A stretch of DNA of 64,000 bases from Charina bottae (GCA_023362775.1 JALMGJ010000013.1:26576274-26640273); one strand, 5' to 3'; positions 47,682 to 58,239 are shown, counted from the first letter of the stretch. A program made the numbers and translations. Notes: generated from the letters alone by a model not told the origin.

Positions 47682-47907
47682 CTCCCGTATTGCTTCTCTT
47701 GGTGCTAATGGCTTCGGTGGGGGTCTCCAAGGGCCTTTTCCTGGAGTCGGGAGGATCCGAATCCATGGGGGGTTGCGGAGCGGCTTGGGGGGGCTGCTGA
47801 GGCTGGGGCCCCCCTTGTTGCTGCGACGGCGGCTGTGGCGGCGGCGGCGGCTGCTGAGGTGCCGAAGGAAAGAGGCCGTTCTGATGGACCGATCCACCTG
47901 CCATCAT
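47682..47907 (-). CDS. NOVA2: NOVA2 coding exon 1: Gln/Pro-rich N terminus and nuclear localisation signal
   Basis: The exon encodes residues 1-75. The first in-frame ATG is at 47907, followed at once by a second ATG (Met-Met-Ala-Gly-Gly). A TTG two codons upstream is not used as a start here. The start resembles the MMAAA...QQNG start of NOVA1. A Gln/Pro-rich tract follows at about residues 15-48, then DPPDSRKRPLETP and TKRSNTG, a bipartite-type nuclear localisation region conserved in NOVA proteins. The donor is GGGAG|GTGAG and the last codon is split after one base. Human NOVA2, as I recall it, starts just before the PDSRKRP block, so the Gln/Pro tract is an extension here. Initiation at the second ATG cannot be excluded. 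Confidence 0.92.
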
Positions 47908-48270
47908 TTTCAAGCCGATGGCGCGGAGGATTTCCCCCCCGCGGTACCCGTGAGACTCCAGCAGGGGGAGGTGGGGGGGAGAGATGCTCAGATTTTAGGG
48001 AGGGGTGGGAGAAGGAGGAGGGAGGTGTGTCCAGCTAGGGAAGAGCGAGACATCCAGGTGAAAATGGCCAAAAGAAGTGAAATCGACCAGGCGGGAGGGA
48101 ATTGGTGGATGGGTGGGTAACCGGGAGCAACCGAGTCCTCCTTTTCCGACGTTCCCCTCTCTCTCCAGCCCCCGCCTCCTCCTCCCCCCAAGCCAAGAAA
48201 AATCCGAAAAGCGGCGGCGGGGGGGGGAGGGTTAACACCCACAAAGGAGGGGAGAAGCAAGAAAGGAGGA

Positions 48271-48301
48271 AAGGTCGCCCGCCCGCCCGCCCGCCCGCCC
48301 G
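48271..48301 (+). repeat. (CCCG)n tandem repeat in NOVA2 promoter region
   Basis: Six to seven GCCC units lie about 360 bp upstream of the NOVA2 start codon in transcript orientation. Confidence 0.85.
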
Positions 48302-48894
48302 GAGGGTCCCCCTCTATTTAGTTTGCGAGGGGGCGCCTAGGAAGGTGCTTAGCGAGGGGAGACGGGGGAGGGGGTAGAGGCGGTTTAGGGGCGACGGGGG
48401 AGCCCCGGGACCTGCGGAGGTGGAAGGAAACGGGAGGGGGGAGAGGGGAGCGAAACCCACCGAAGCGCGTTCGGGAAGAGAGAGGAAGAGCGGAGGAAGA
48501 GCAGAAGCCTCGCTTTCCCCGCATCCCTCTTTCACCCGGCCGGGGGTGGCACTGGCGGCGGAGGGAGCAGCCCAGCCCTGACGCGAAAGGAGGGACCCAC
48601 CTCCCTCCGTCCCCCCAGCAGATTGGCTGCCAGGAGCTGACAAGGGAAGCGGGGGGGGGGGGTGGAGTGGCGCGGAGCGAGAGAGAGGGGCCATCCTTCC
48701 CGGGAGGGGGAAGCAGCTGGGCGGGAGGGCGGACAGAAGAGGCAGCTGCCGGGGTGGGGTGGAGGGCAGAGCCGGCGGGGAAAGGAAAAGGGGGGGGGGG
48801 CTGTCCTCTAGTGTGCCGTTCATCCCCTTCTTCCTCTTCCCTCCCCCCCCCCCCCTCGTGCGCTTTCCTACCCGCTCGGCTGGCCGCCTTTCTG

Positions 48895-48945
48895 AATCCT
48901 CCCAGCCTACCTCTCAGGGTTGTTGGGAGGCTAAAGGTGGGAGCG
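48895..48945 (+). repeat. Short SINE-body fragment near the NOVA2 promoter
   Basis: The text CAGCCTACCTCTCAGGGTTG matches the conserved body of the tRNA-derived SINE seen elsewhere in the window (38034-38265). Only about 50 bp remain, at the edge of the CpG-rich region. Confidence 0.4.
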
Positions 48946-50931
48946 AGAAGCCACGCCCAGAGCCGTGGAGGTGGGGTGCTCGGGGCGCCCATGAAAAAAC
49001 TGCCTCGGGGAGCCGCCTTCCAGCCCCGCTGCTGGGCGGCAGGTCTGGAGCCCAGGGGCTGAGGGCCATCCGGGGTGGTGCCAGCCCCGGGGGCTGTTCT
49101 GCTCCCGGCCTTTGCCAGCCCCGGCAAAACGTTCCCACCAACCTTTTCCTTCTTCGGGCTCCCTCACTCTGTTCTGCCCTTGTCCGAGGGACGCAAGATT
49201 AATTTCTCCCTGGATGGTTTATTTACCATCCATTCCAGGCAAAGTATGGACTGGGGTACGTATTCCACCAGCTCTGTGCAGAGAGACCTAAAACTGGGAG
49301 AAACGGGGATTGATCCTTCCTGGTAAAACGATTTCAAATCACAGGGCTCTGCTTGAAACCTCAGAGAGCCCACTATCAAGTCAGTCAACAGCATCCCTCT
49401 TTCAAAGCACCAAAGCTCCATTAATTGTCAAGAAATTTCTTATAACCATTTTTGCTGAAATAACTCCTAGCTAATTTATGCATCTCTTAATCTCCCTAAA
49501 TTCTCTGCTTCCCTAGTCAAATAACATTGAAAGGGGGGGAGGGATTTAAATTTAGAATTTACTTAGGCTTCCACATAATTTCTCTGCCAGTTTAAGAAGC
49601 TCCATCCAGGGGCCCAGGGGCCCATTAACCAGCATGTCCCTTACAGCTAAGCTGCACGATAGATAGCACCCCCTCCTGACATCCAGCGAGACTGTGTCAC
49701 TTAGGGCGTGTTTTTTTAAAGTGTGCCTTTACAAAGTCTGAGATACCACATTGCTAAGGCAATCTGTTCTAACCCACTCTGTGTAGGACTTCACAAGAAT
49801 ACAATTAAATCACTTTTTATTGTGGAGCAAGGCTCTGGGCAAGCACCAGTTCTGCAGAAACATTTTAAAACTGCCCATTTTAACTTCCCGTGAATCTTAG
49901 CTCTTTCATTAAAAGCAAACCTCCAAGTTTCTAGCCCTGAAGGCTGCAAAGATCCCTTAGAAAAAGCCCTGGCGCATTTTGGAGGCCGCAGGAAAATCGC
50001 TGAACACGAGCGCAGCTAAAAATAAAAACACAAGGATTTATACAGTGATGCTTCTGTTTCTCTGTCACACCCAAAGACGGGTTTCACACATCGCACTAAC
50101 CCTAACCCAAACAAAACCCTATTATGCTTTTGCGCGATGTGCGAATCCATTCAAACTCACCTCCCACAGGGGCAGAAGCACCACATCCATGACCTCTTTC
50201 CAGAGATATGGACCCAGAAGGAGACACGCCCTCCATCGAAACTAGGGTTGCATCCCCAAGTTTCCTCTAACACAAACATGTCCCATCTCTATCTGCAGCG
50301 AGAAGCCGAGAGTCTTAACGTAGGACATTTTATAGCACGCGGTGCCCATCCGTTGTTTCTCTCTTTTTACTTGCTCCGCAGATCCAACCTCCCACATAAG
50401 CACAAAAATAAATGAACTGCTTTTCTGAGGACCTACCTCAGCATCTTGTCCAACAGAGCCTGAAATGCGGATGCTGAGCTACTTAGAAAATCCTGGCTGG
50501 TGATAAATTTGGCCCCAACCCTGCTCACAGCTACAGACTTTCAGTGCCATAAAGAACCAGGCTGTGGTTTCAAGATCCATCGATAATCAACCCTTGGGTG
50601 CTCTTTCGGAATAGTATGTTTTTTCACTTCCATCCTTTTCCATAGCCCTTTCTCATGTAAAGACTTTAGGAACATACCTTAGTAAGCCATTCTTTGCCTA
50701 ACCATAGTTTATTACCAGCCAGTGTCAAAAACGGCAGGCCTGTTGAGAAGCGAGACATCATCCTATGTTCAAATCATATGCTCTGGATTCCATGCAGGCC
50801 TTTGGCCAGTGCACTTAAAAAAGCCATTCGGACGGTCCTCCGTTCCTCAACCATGGCTTTGATGTGCAGGGACTTTGAGCAGGAGGGTTCAATAGTTTAC
50901 TGTCAGTTTCCCCAACCTCTATAATGGGCAT
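48946..50931. other. Intergenic sequence between NOVA2 and MYPOP, proximal part
   Basis: No gene is recognised. A segment at about 50085-50155 resembles the dispersed 'cacacaacatg' type repeat seen near 44270 and 53905. Confidence 0.5.
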
Positions 50932-51040
50932 GAAAAGGAAGGAGGGAAGGAGGGAAGGAAAAGAGAGAGAGAGAGAGAGAGAGAGGGAGGGAGGGAGGGA
51001 GGGAGGAAGGAAGGAAGGAAGGAAGGAAGGAAGGAAGGAA

Positions 51041-51130
<90 letters not shown>

Positions 51131-51131
51131 A
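50932..51131 (+). repeat. 200-bp homopurine tract (GA, GGGA, GGAA, GAAA blocks)
   Basis: Every base from 50932 to 51131 is A or G on the plus strand, in successive GA, GGGA, GGAA and GAAA tandem blocks. The long open frames on the complement are artefacts of this composition. Confidence 0.97.
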
Positions 51132-52170
51132 TCATATGCAATGAGATGTGTTGAACACCCCCACCATTTGCAGATCGAGGAAAAGAGAAACCGGGGAATA
51201 CTGCAGTCTCTTTCAGGCCCTCTCTGCTTCTCAAGTGAATGGGGCGGGGGGGGGGGGGGGAGCCTTGAGCAGATGGGCTTTTCATCCTGGCAGCCTTTGG
51301 CTGGCTCAATAGCGGGCGGGGGGGGGGGGGGGAGAAAGTCAGCGGAGAACAGCTCCTGAATGTTAAGCGGCTGGCCATTGTCTTGGGCGGCCCATCTGTC
51401 TGTCCTTTCCTGCTTGCCTATTGTCCACGGCTGACACATCTGGACTCTGGGCAGCCTGGGTGCCCCCCCCCCCCGCTTCACGCAGTCTCCAGAGTCCCCC
51501 ACCCTTTGCCTGAAGAAGCCCTCAGTCCTGCTGTCTGATTCCAGGCAAAGGGAGCTGAGCCCCCCTGTCTGCACCAAGGAACCCCCATCCTCCGTCCCCA
51601 AGGGGACACCCCCCCGTCCTTCCTCACCACCCCCCACTCCCTAATGAGGGCTGAGAGATCCACCCAAGGGATCCACCCTTCCCTTCCTACCTGCCTGGCC
51701 CTTGCTGAAAAATTAATTCCTGCTCAGAAGGAAAAGACAGAGCACACACACACACATACACACTCGCTGACCCATTTCATAGACTGCACCATCCACAGAG
51801 CAGCGGCTGAAGGAGTGGAAGCAAAGCCCAGTGGTGAAAAGTTCGTGAGCCCTTCTGAATTTTCAATATTTCTGCATAAATATTGACCTAAAAGGTGATC
51901 TGTTCTCCACACAAGTCCTAAAGCTAGATAAAGAGAACCCAATTCAACAAATTATACTTGTTCTTTTATTTATTGAGGAAAATGATCGAGGACTTTTGAA
52001 CATTTCCAGATTGTTCCCGGGTAACAGCCTTTAAGCACCACGGGGCAAAATCTGGCACTGCAAAGTCAAGACCCTGCCAGCGCCCATCATTCGGTATTTT
52101 AAACGTGTCAAACATTCTAATAAAAAAGGCAAAGGTTCCCCCCGCATATGTGTGCAGTCGATTTAAAACA
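51132..52170. other. Intergenic, G-run rich, no gene
   Basis: It holds two long G runs (about 51243-51262 and 51314-51333) and a C run near 51465-51474. A short CA tract lies near 51743. No gene is seen. Confidence 0.5.
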
Positions 52171-52172
52171 GG

Positions 52173-52286
52173 GCTGTCCGCAGGGAAGGGGTCTAAAAAG
52201 TCAAGATGGTAGCCACAACCATGTGACTTAAGCCTGGTTGTGGCCGCCATCTTGAATTTTTGGACCTACCTCCCTGCAGACACTCT
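52173..52286. mobile_element. Hairpin element, family D
   Basis: GTCTAAAAAGTCAAGATGGT...CACAACC faces GGTTGTGGCCGCCATCTTGA...GGACC. Outer ends CCGCAGGGAAGGGG and CCTACCTCCCTGCAG are partly complementary. Confidence 0.7.
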
Positions 52287-52615
52287 CATCTATAAAGCCT
52301 GCTTTAGTGCGTCATCTTAGCAAGCTTGCAAAAAACCCTGTGTGCACATCTGTGTTATTTCTGCACTGGAATATCGGCCGAATACCGTACTGATTTTATC
52401 TGAGGACACGGAAGGAGTTTGTAACTAAGGTGCGATCTCATAAACTGAACTGTAAGAAAATAAAAAATGTTCACACTTTGCTCTAAGCTCCATGTTAAGC
52501 CACTTTGGGAGATCCAGCTTTTGAAGGATGCCATACACATTTTAAACATGAAAATAAAACATGAAAATAAAACAATTGAGTTGGAAGGAGCCTCATGATG
52601 CAAGATCTGCTAAAG

Positions 52616-52886
52616 CAGCGTTTCTTAAACTTTTTTCTTTCGGGACCCCTTCCCCCTTTTAAAAATTATGAAGGACCCCAAAAGAGCTTTTGTTTGTTTG
52701 GGTTACACTGATCAATATTTACTGTATTAAAAATTAAAATGGACATCTTTGCTGCTGCTACCAGAATTGTTTGAGGGGGTTTTAATACTGTATTATTTTT
52801 CAACATAGGCTGGCAAATCATTTTATTTTCACAGACCCCTGAGAGGATCTTGGGGGACCCTTCGGACCACACTTTGAGAAATATTG
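52616..52886 (+). mobile_element. hAT-like element, family B, with perfect target duplication
   Basis: CAGCGTTTCTTAAAC to CACTTTGAGAAATATTG, flanked by TGCTAAAG on both sides. Internal text GGACCCCAAAAGAGCTTTTG matches the copy at 1631. Confidence 0.85.
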
Positions 52887-52894
52887 TGCTAAAG

Positions 52895-53121
52895 CATTTT
52901 GGGCAGACAGTTACCCAGCCTGTTTGAAGATCTCCATTTCATGAGGCAGCGAGTTCCACTGGCTAACAGCTTGGCAGTGAAGAAATTCCTCTAATCTGAA
53001 TCTATTTCCCTGCAGTTTCAGGGCAACAGAGAACAATTCCATTCCCTCTTGCGTGTGACAGTCCTTCAGATGTCGGAAAACTCTGTTCTCTCCTGTGAGT
53101 CTTCTCTTCTGTAGGCCACAC
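52895..53121 (-). mobile_element. CR1-like LINE fragment, antisense, 5' part of a split copy
   Basis: CATGAGGCAGCGAGTTCCAC, TTGCAGTGAAGAAATTCC-like text and GTCTTCTCTTCTGTAGGC match CR1 complement. It seems to resume at 53765-53885 after the Bov-B copies. Confidence 0.6.
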
Positions 53122-53300
53122 GTGGAAGGCAAAAGGAAGAGGGGCCGGCCAAGGGCAAGATGGATGGATGATATTCTGGAGGTGAGGGACTCGACCGTGG
53201 GGGAGCTGGGGGTGGCAACGGCTGACAGGAAATTCTGGCGTGGGCTGGTCCATGAAGTCACGAAGAGTCGGAAGCGACTGAATGAATAAACAACAAAAAA
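53122..53300 (+). mobile_element. Bov-B LINE 3' fragment, short
   Basis: The frame carries KRKRGRPRARWMDDILEV and ESRKRLNE-like text (TKSRKRLNE). Its end GCGACTGAATGAATAAACAA matches 20268-20700. Confidence 0.85.
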
Positions 53301-53375
53301 TCATCCTCAAGACCAACTTTCCTGGTTGCTAGAGGTATATATAAATAATATAAATATATTATTTATTCTTAAACC

Positions 53376-53758
53376 TATGGCTGTGAGAGCTGGACCATAA
53401 GGAAGGCTGAGCGAAGGAAGATAGATGCTTTTGAACTGTGGTGCTGGAGGAAAATTCTGAGAGTGCCTTGGACTGCAAGAAGATCAAACCAGTCCATACT
53501 CCAGGAAATCAAGCCAGACTGCTCACTTGAGGGAATGATATTAAAGGCAAAACTGAAGGACTTTGGCCACATAATGAGAAGACAGGATACCCTGGAGAAG
53601 ATGCTGATGCTAGGGAAAGTGGAAGGCAAAAGGAAGAGGGGCCGACCAAGGGCAAGATGGATGGAGGATATTCTGGAGGTAACGGACTCGACCACCGTGG
53701 GGGAGCTGGGGATGGCGACGGCCGACAGGAAGCGACTGAACGAATGAACAACAAACAA
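53376..53758 (+). mobile_element. Bov-B LINE 3' fragment, longer
   Basis: The frame from 53463 carries FGHIMRRQDTLEKMLMLGKV and RKRGRPRARWMEDILEV. It contains GGCTGAGCGAAGGAAGATAG, intact where the 20-kb copy has a deletion. It lacks the TRP-rich block near the end. Confidence 0.85.
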
Positions 53759-53764
53759 GACATG

Positions 53765-53885
53765 CTCCACAGAGAACTCGGTTTCTCCTCCCCATCTTGA
53801 TAGCCCTCCTTAGAACTCACTGATGCCCTTTTTAGATTATGAGGCACAAAACCGAACGAAGTACTCCGAGGGGCGCCACAATTTT
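53765..53885 (-). mobile_element. CR1-like LINE fragment, antisense, continuation
   Basis: ATAGCCCTCCTTAGAACTCA and GAAGTACTCCGAGGGGCGC fit the next portion of the CR1 complement. Confidence 0.5.
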
Positions 53886-54549
53886 GGTAATTAAACCACC
53901 ACCGATGGGATTCACACCACGCATTGAGTTCAAGCCAAGCCAGCCAGGTTACGGCTTAGCACATGGGATGAGTCCAGCCGTAGATACAGTGCGCGAAGCC
54001 AAGATAAACCTTGTTAATGTTTTGCATTTACGGGGCAGTGGAGAAACAGCTGGGGGAGCCCAGCCTTCCCCCACCTCACCCCATCCAAATGCATCGGACT
54101 ATTGCAATGCAGGCTGAGACTCATGGGACTTGTAGTCCATCACTTGCGGAAGGTACCGCATGGGGGAAAGCCGTCTTCTTGAATCATTTCCTACATTCGG
54201 AGGTAGGCAGGTAGAGCTTTCTCACTTTTTTCACTGTTTCGAGGCCTGTCTACATTTTTGAATTATTTCCCCTCCGGCAGGATTTTCTGTGGAATTAACT
54301 GGTGAATTCCCAGAGTTCGGGGTTGGCTTATGTGCTAGTCCGCTCCAGCACTGCCACCTGCTGGCTGTTTGCCCCACAACAGTCCAATGAAATGTTTTTT
54401 TGCACCATTGCAGAACCGCCGGTGGGGAAATGGGGATGAAATAGGGCATTGGTCCCTGCTGGCTGAAGATCAATTTAAGGAATGAAGTGCCAAGGGAACC
54501 TTGACGCCCAGGAGGAGACCAACTTACGCAAAAGCAAATGACAAAATCC

Positions 54550-55240
54550 TCTCCCTCCGCAAAGGGCTATCCCCTGTAATTGGGGGTGCCAAGCTCTGTA
54601 TTTCATGCATTTCATGCCCCACTTGGGGGGGACGTGGCCAAGAGGGGCCCCCTCGGGGTTTCTGACCCGGGATGCTGCTGCCGCTGCGAGCTCACAGCAG
54701 CCTTTAGGGCTGGCCGGCTGCCGGCTGGAGGAGGCCGTGGGCAGGCAGCGGGCCACGGTTGCTATGGAAACCGCCCGGCTGCCCCCATGGCCTGCTGGGA
54801 GTGCGGCTAAGCAGTGAGCATGCCCGAGGAGGAGGAGGAGGAGGAGGAGGAGGGACGGGAGGGAGGCAGGCGAGAGGCTGGCATCGGGATGGAGTGGGCA
54901 TCCAGGGGGAGCTGGGGGCACCAAAGGCGAGGGCGGCCCTAGAGAGCGACCTGTGAAGCAGAGGTGCCCAGCATCCAGACTGCCCCTTGCTTTCTTCTTG
55001 GTAGGGTACCCCTGTGCCAGCCTGCAGGCTGCCAGGCTCCTGCCCAGCGATGCCAGAAAGAGCCCCCCTCGGTCTCCCCGGAGCAGCAGCAACAGCAGCT
55101 GCCACTACCCCACCTGGCACTGCCAGCCACGCAGCGCCGAGCTGAGCCCCCTGGCAGCTCCCCCCCACGCGACTGCCAGGGGCCGGGCAGAAGGGGCCTG
55201 AGGGCGCGAGCCGCCTTAAGAAGCGCGCCTGCCGCGGGAG
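54550..55240 (+). promoter_or_regulatory. MYPOP: GC-rich promoter and 5' UTR region of MYPOP
   Basis: A GC-rich, CpG-containing stretch leads into the MYPOP start codon. It contains a near-consensus RFX X-box at 54758-54771 and a GAG-rich tract at about 54825-54860. A noncoding first exon may lie here, but no splice signal was assigned. Confidence 0.45.
54758..54771. promoter_or_regulatory. X-box-like (RFX) motif upstream of MYPOP
   Basis: The sequence GTTGCTATGGAAAC fits the RFX X-box pattern (GTTNCC/T-ATGG-NAAC) over both half-sites. It lies about 470 bp upstream of the MYPOP start codon. Function is inferred from the motif only. Confidence 0.4.
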
Positions 55241-55679
55241 ATGTCTGGCGACAGCGAGGAGATCACCCGCCTTCGCAAGCCGCGTTTCTCCTACGAGGAG
55301 AACCAGATCCTGATCCAGGAAGTGCGGGCCAACTATGGCAAACTCTACGGCACCCAGAGCCGGCGGGTGACGGTGGCTGAACGCCGGCGGGTCTGGGAGG
55401 GCATCGCTGCCAAGATTAACAGCATCACCAGCTGGAAACGCACCGGCCAGGAGGTGCAGAAGCGCTGGAATGACTTCAAGAGGCGCACCAAGGAGAAGCT
55501 GGCCCGGGTGCCCCATTCCACCCAGGGGGCCGGCAGCGCTTGCGACGAGGCCTTCTCCGCGGAAGAGGAGACTCTCTTTGCCATCCTGGGGCCCAGCGTG
55601 ATGACGGGCACCGGAGGGGCAGAGCCCGCATCTGTCCTTGCCCCCCCCAGTTACCGACTGGCAGCTGAGCGTGGCACGG
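55241..55679 (+). CDS. MYPOP: MYPOP coding exon 1: Myb/SANT-like DNA-binding domain
   Basis: The exon encodes residues 1-146 of a 372-residue nuclear protein. It starts at an ATG in the context GGGAGATGT and ends at donor CACGG|GTGAGT after one base of a split codon. A Myb/SANT-like domain spans about residues 13-90. It includes [39 protein letters not shown] and [14 protein letters not shown]. The block HSTQGAG...[15 protein letters not shown] that follows is also characteristic of MYPOP (p42POP), a transcriptional repressor that in mammals binds DNA through this domain and profilin through proline-rich segments. The reverse strand carries a 359-codon open frame that is only a GC-rich shadow. 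Residue 147 is Asp, formed across the splice. Confidence 0.95.
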
Positions 55680-56734
55680 GTGAGTACCCATGGTCCCAGG
55701 GGCAAAGAGGCCAGTGGGGCATCAGGGTGCCAAGGCTGGGGCAGGCACGCTTTGGACCGGCTCGCCAACGTGTGGGTTGGCATATGGACGCAACCGGGAC
55801 CTGGGTGGAGACGGTTGCCAGGAGCTGGTGCTGGTTTCTAAATGAAAGAGATGCCCAGGCCAGACTTCACCTGAGAAAAGGCGACAGGCTTGCCAGGGTG
55901 CCTCTGAACACGAGCCGAGTACGTCCCTCCCATCGACAAGCAGATAGAATAGTTTTATCTGTTTTAATTAATCACTCCAACTGAGGTTTCACAATTCTGT
56001 GTCCTACTGTTTATTTTCATTACTCACTGTTTGGGAACTGCATGTTTGAATTCTGTATTTATTCTGAGCTGGTTCACGACCGACCGTAATAAACTGTCTC
56101 TCTTCGTCCCTCAGTAAAAGGAAGTCATCTTTTGTATATAGGTGTGGGGTAGCACAAGCCTTCCAGTTGTAGGGGGTTAAGGCAAAGTTTGAGCCCAGCC
56201 ATCTCCCCCCCCTCCCCCGCTTTTAAAGAGACAACAGGTGGGTCCATCTCGCTATTGTTGCAAGTGGGATGGAAATAAAATATTCGCTTTTGGCAAGGAA
56301 AATCTACTGCAGTAGAAGAAAAAATTCTGTGTGGTCCAGAGCCATCAGGCAGCTAAGTCAATGCAGATTTTACAGACTTTGCCACATCATTTTTAAACCC
56401 TCTTTTTTTTTTAAGTGCTGGATTAATAAACTCCCACATCCTTTATACAGACAACCAAACAACCAGTGCATTGACTATTGAAATTTCTTCTGTTTTAAAG
56501 AGGCAGTGGGAAAGTCCTGCTCTGTCTTGGGGCCCCAATTCCATATGCAGCACTCTTGACAAAGAAAGAGCACTCTACACATGATCAGAGGTACTGATTT
56601 CTCCAAGAAGAGTCCTGGTACCCAGCAGGATTGGAGGACTGAGTCCTGAAGAAATGCTATTTTTATCCCACCCCACATGCATTTCTCTAGGCAGATAAAT
56701 TGCCGGATGTGTAATATTGGCTCCCTAACCATGT

Positions 56735-57058
56735 GGGGCGTGCTGGCTCAGCGGGTAAGATGCCAGGCTTGTCGATCGCAAGTTCGGAGGTTCGAATCCC
56801 TAGCCCCGCGTGACGGAGTGAGCTCCCGCACTCGCCCCAGCTCTTGCCAACCTAGCAATTCGAAAGCATGCAAATGCAAGTAGATGAATAGGTACCACTT
56901 CGGTGGGAAGGTAACAGCGTTCCGCGCACGTCATGCCGGCCACATGACCGTGGAAGCGTCTTCGGACAACGCTGGCTCTTCGGCTAACAAACGAAGATGA
57001 GCACCGGCCCCTAGAGTCGGACACGACTGCACAAATGTGCGGGGGGAACCTTTACCTA
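56735..57058 (+). mobile_element. Sauria SINE, near full length
   Basis: The tRNA-like head has an A-box-like GGCTCAGCGGGTAAGATGCC and a B box GGTTCGAATCCC at about 56792. The body text CAATTCGAAAGCATGCAAAT and AGATGAATAGGTACCACTTC follows, then GAGTCGGACACGACTG and CCTTTACCTAAC at the 3' end. Confidence 0.9.
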
Positions 57059-57249
57059 ACCATGTGGAACCGAGAAGAAAAGGACCCAGTGCGGTGTTTG
57101 AAGAATGTCCCCTCAATGTTCGAAATTTCTTGAATTAGATGATTTTTCAGTCCTCCAACAGCTGTAATGATAGGTGTGCAAGGGATACATTCTTTTCCAT
57201 TTTTGACTTTGGAAACATTCTCTCCCTGGATCTGCAAGGAGGGGGAAAG

Positions 57250-57372
57250 AAGAATAAAAGAACTAGAGTCGCTGGGAGTCGGACAGCATATATTATTATA
57301 CAATAATAACACGACTAAACGACTGAACAACAACAAAATAATAATAATAACAACAACAACAACAACAACTTT
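57250..57372 (+). repeat. Bov-B-like tail remnant with AAT/AAC repeats
   Basis: AAACGACTGAACAACAACAA with AAT and AAC units resembles a Bov-B 3' end with microsatellite growth. Confidence 0.5.
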
Positions 57373-57381
57373 TTCGCCCAG

Positions 57382-57807
57382 TCAGCCAGATGTTTGGTCT
57401 GGATTTGGCATTTTTGTCCACCTACTGAGTCCTTCCCAAGGACCTGGGACAGGCAGATGTTGCTGTTTGATGGTGTTAAATCGCTGCAGGATGGAAGCTG
57501 TTCCAAGGAAAGCTGCCTTTTGCAATTGACTGATGGTGATTTTGCCATTGCCAATGGTGTTCAAGTGGTGCTCCAGGTGTTTTGGGATTGCACCCGAGGC
57601 GCCTATTACTATTGGTACCATCTTTGCCTTCTTTTGCCACAGCCATTCTATTTGCAGGTCTTTGTATTTTGTGATTTTCCCCAGTTCTTTCTCTTCTATT
57701 TGCTGTCCCCAGGTATTGCAATGAGACCAAAGGGTCCCTAAGGGGAGATGGAGCGGTGATATAAATTGAATTATAAATAAATGAATAAAATAAAAATGGG
57801 AGCTCAA
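57382..57807 (-). mobile_element. Non-LTR retrotransposon fragment, antisense, with a 141-codon frame
   Basis: The minus-strand frame holds KYKDLQIEWLWQKKAKMVPI, VIGASGAIPKHLEHHL and ISQLQKAAFLGTASILQRF. These match the C-terminal part of some LINE polyproteins (consensus memory: VVPVVIGALG, LQKTALLGTARILR). Its plus-strand right edge shows a LINE tail (GGAGATGGAGCGGTGATATA). It is a truncated, inactive copy. Confidence 0.65.
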
Positions 57808-58239
57808 GGATCTTAACCCTAACCCTAAGGATTAAGCTGGCTTCCCAGATGCCTCAGGGCTAGATCAGGGCTAGATCATGGGCAGATATAAAACAAGCAT
57901 CCAGAAAAAAGCCCAGCCGCGGCTCTTCAAGAAAGAAACATAAGCCCCAGCATTTTTGCACCAAATAATCCCTGCCACAGAATCTAACCCAAACGGTGCA
58001 GCCGCCCTTCCTGCCTGCAAATGTTGCTCTGGCCCAACCATTCTTCACCCCAGCTCCCATATTCCTTTTTGTATGACGCACACACAGAACATGCACAGAC
58101 AACTTGGAGGAACAAGGGGAAACCAAGACAGGGAAGAGAGGCCCTGGCAGTGACACTTTTGCACCCTGGCTGGTCTTGCATGTCACGCTAAGCCCTGGCT
58201 TGCTTAACTGGGATTGAATAAACCACACTGGGTTGCACA

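Larger units (their letters stand above)
47480..48900 (-). promoter_or_regulatory. NOVA2: CpG-island-like promoter region of NOVA2
   Basis: The sequence around and upstream of exon 1 is strongly GC-rich with many CpG dinucleotides, long G runs (about 47380-47394 and 48650-48662) and a CCCG tandem repeat at about 48271-48301. No clear TATA box is placed at a fixed distance, which fits a CpG-island promoter. The transcription start is not defined by sequence alone. Confidence 0.6.

Noticed and set aside
47908..47913. Possible NOVA2 start two codons upstream
   Set aside because: The codon is TTG, not ATG; the first ATG is at 47907 and fits the family start.
48318..49127. 269-codon and 169-codon frames upstream of NOVA2
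   Set aside because: They are low-complexity Pro/Ser-rich translations of the CpG-rich promoter region, overlapping in two frames with no domain.
50903..51637. 244-codon frame on the minus strand
   Set aside because: It is largely the translation of a homopurine/homopyrimidine microsatellite.
54704..55783. 359-codon open frame on the minus strand over MYPOP exon 1
   Set aside because: It is antisense to a conserved exon, of biased GC-rich composition and without any domain.
56735..56830. tRNA gene
   Set aside because: A-box and B-box-like sequences belong to a Sauria SINE with its usual body and tail; no intact cloverleaf was built.
57813..57832. Telomere-like CCCTAA repeats
   Set aside because: Only about two to three units occur, as also near 50098; too few to mean an interstitial telomere.
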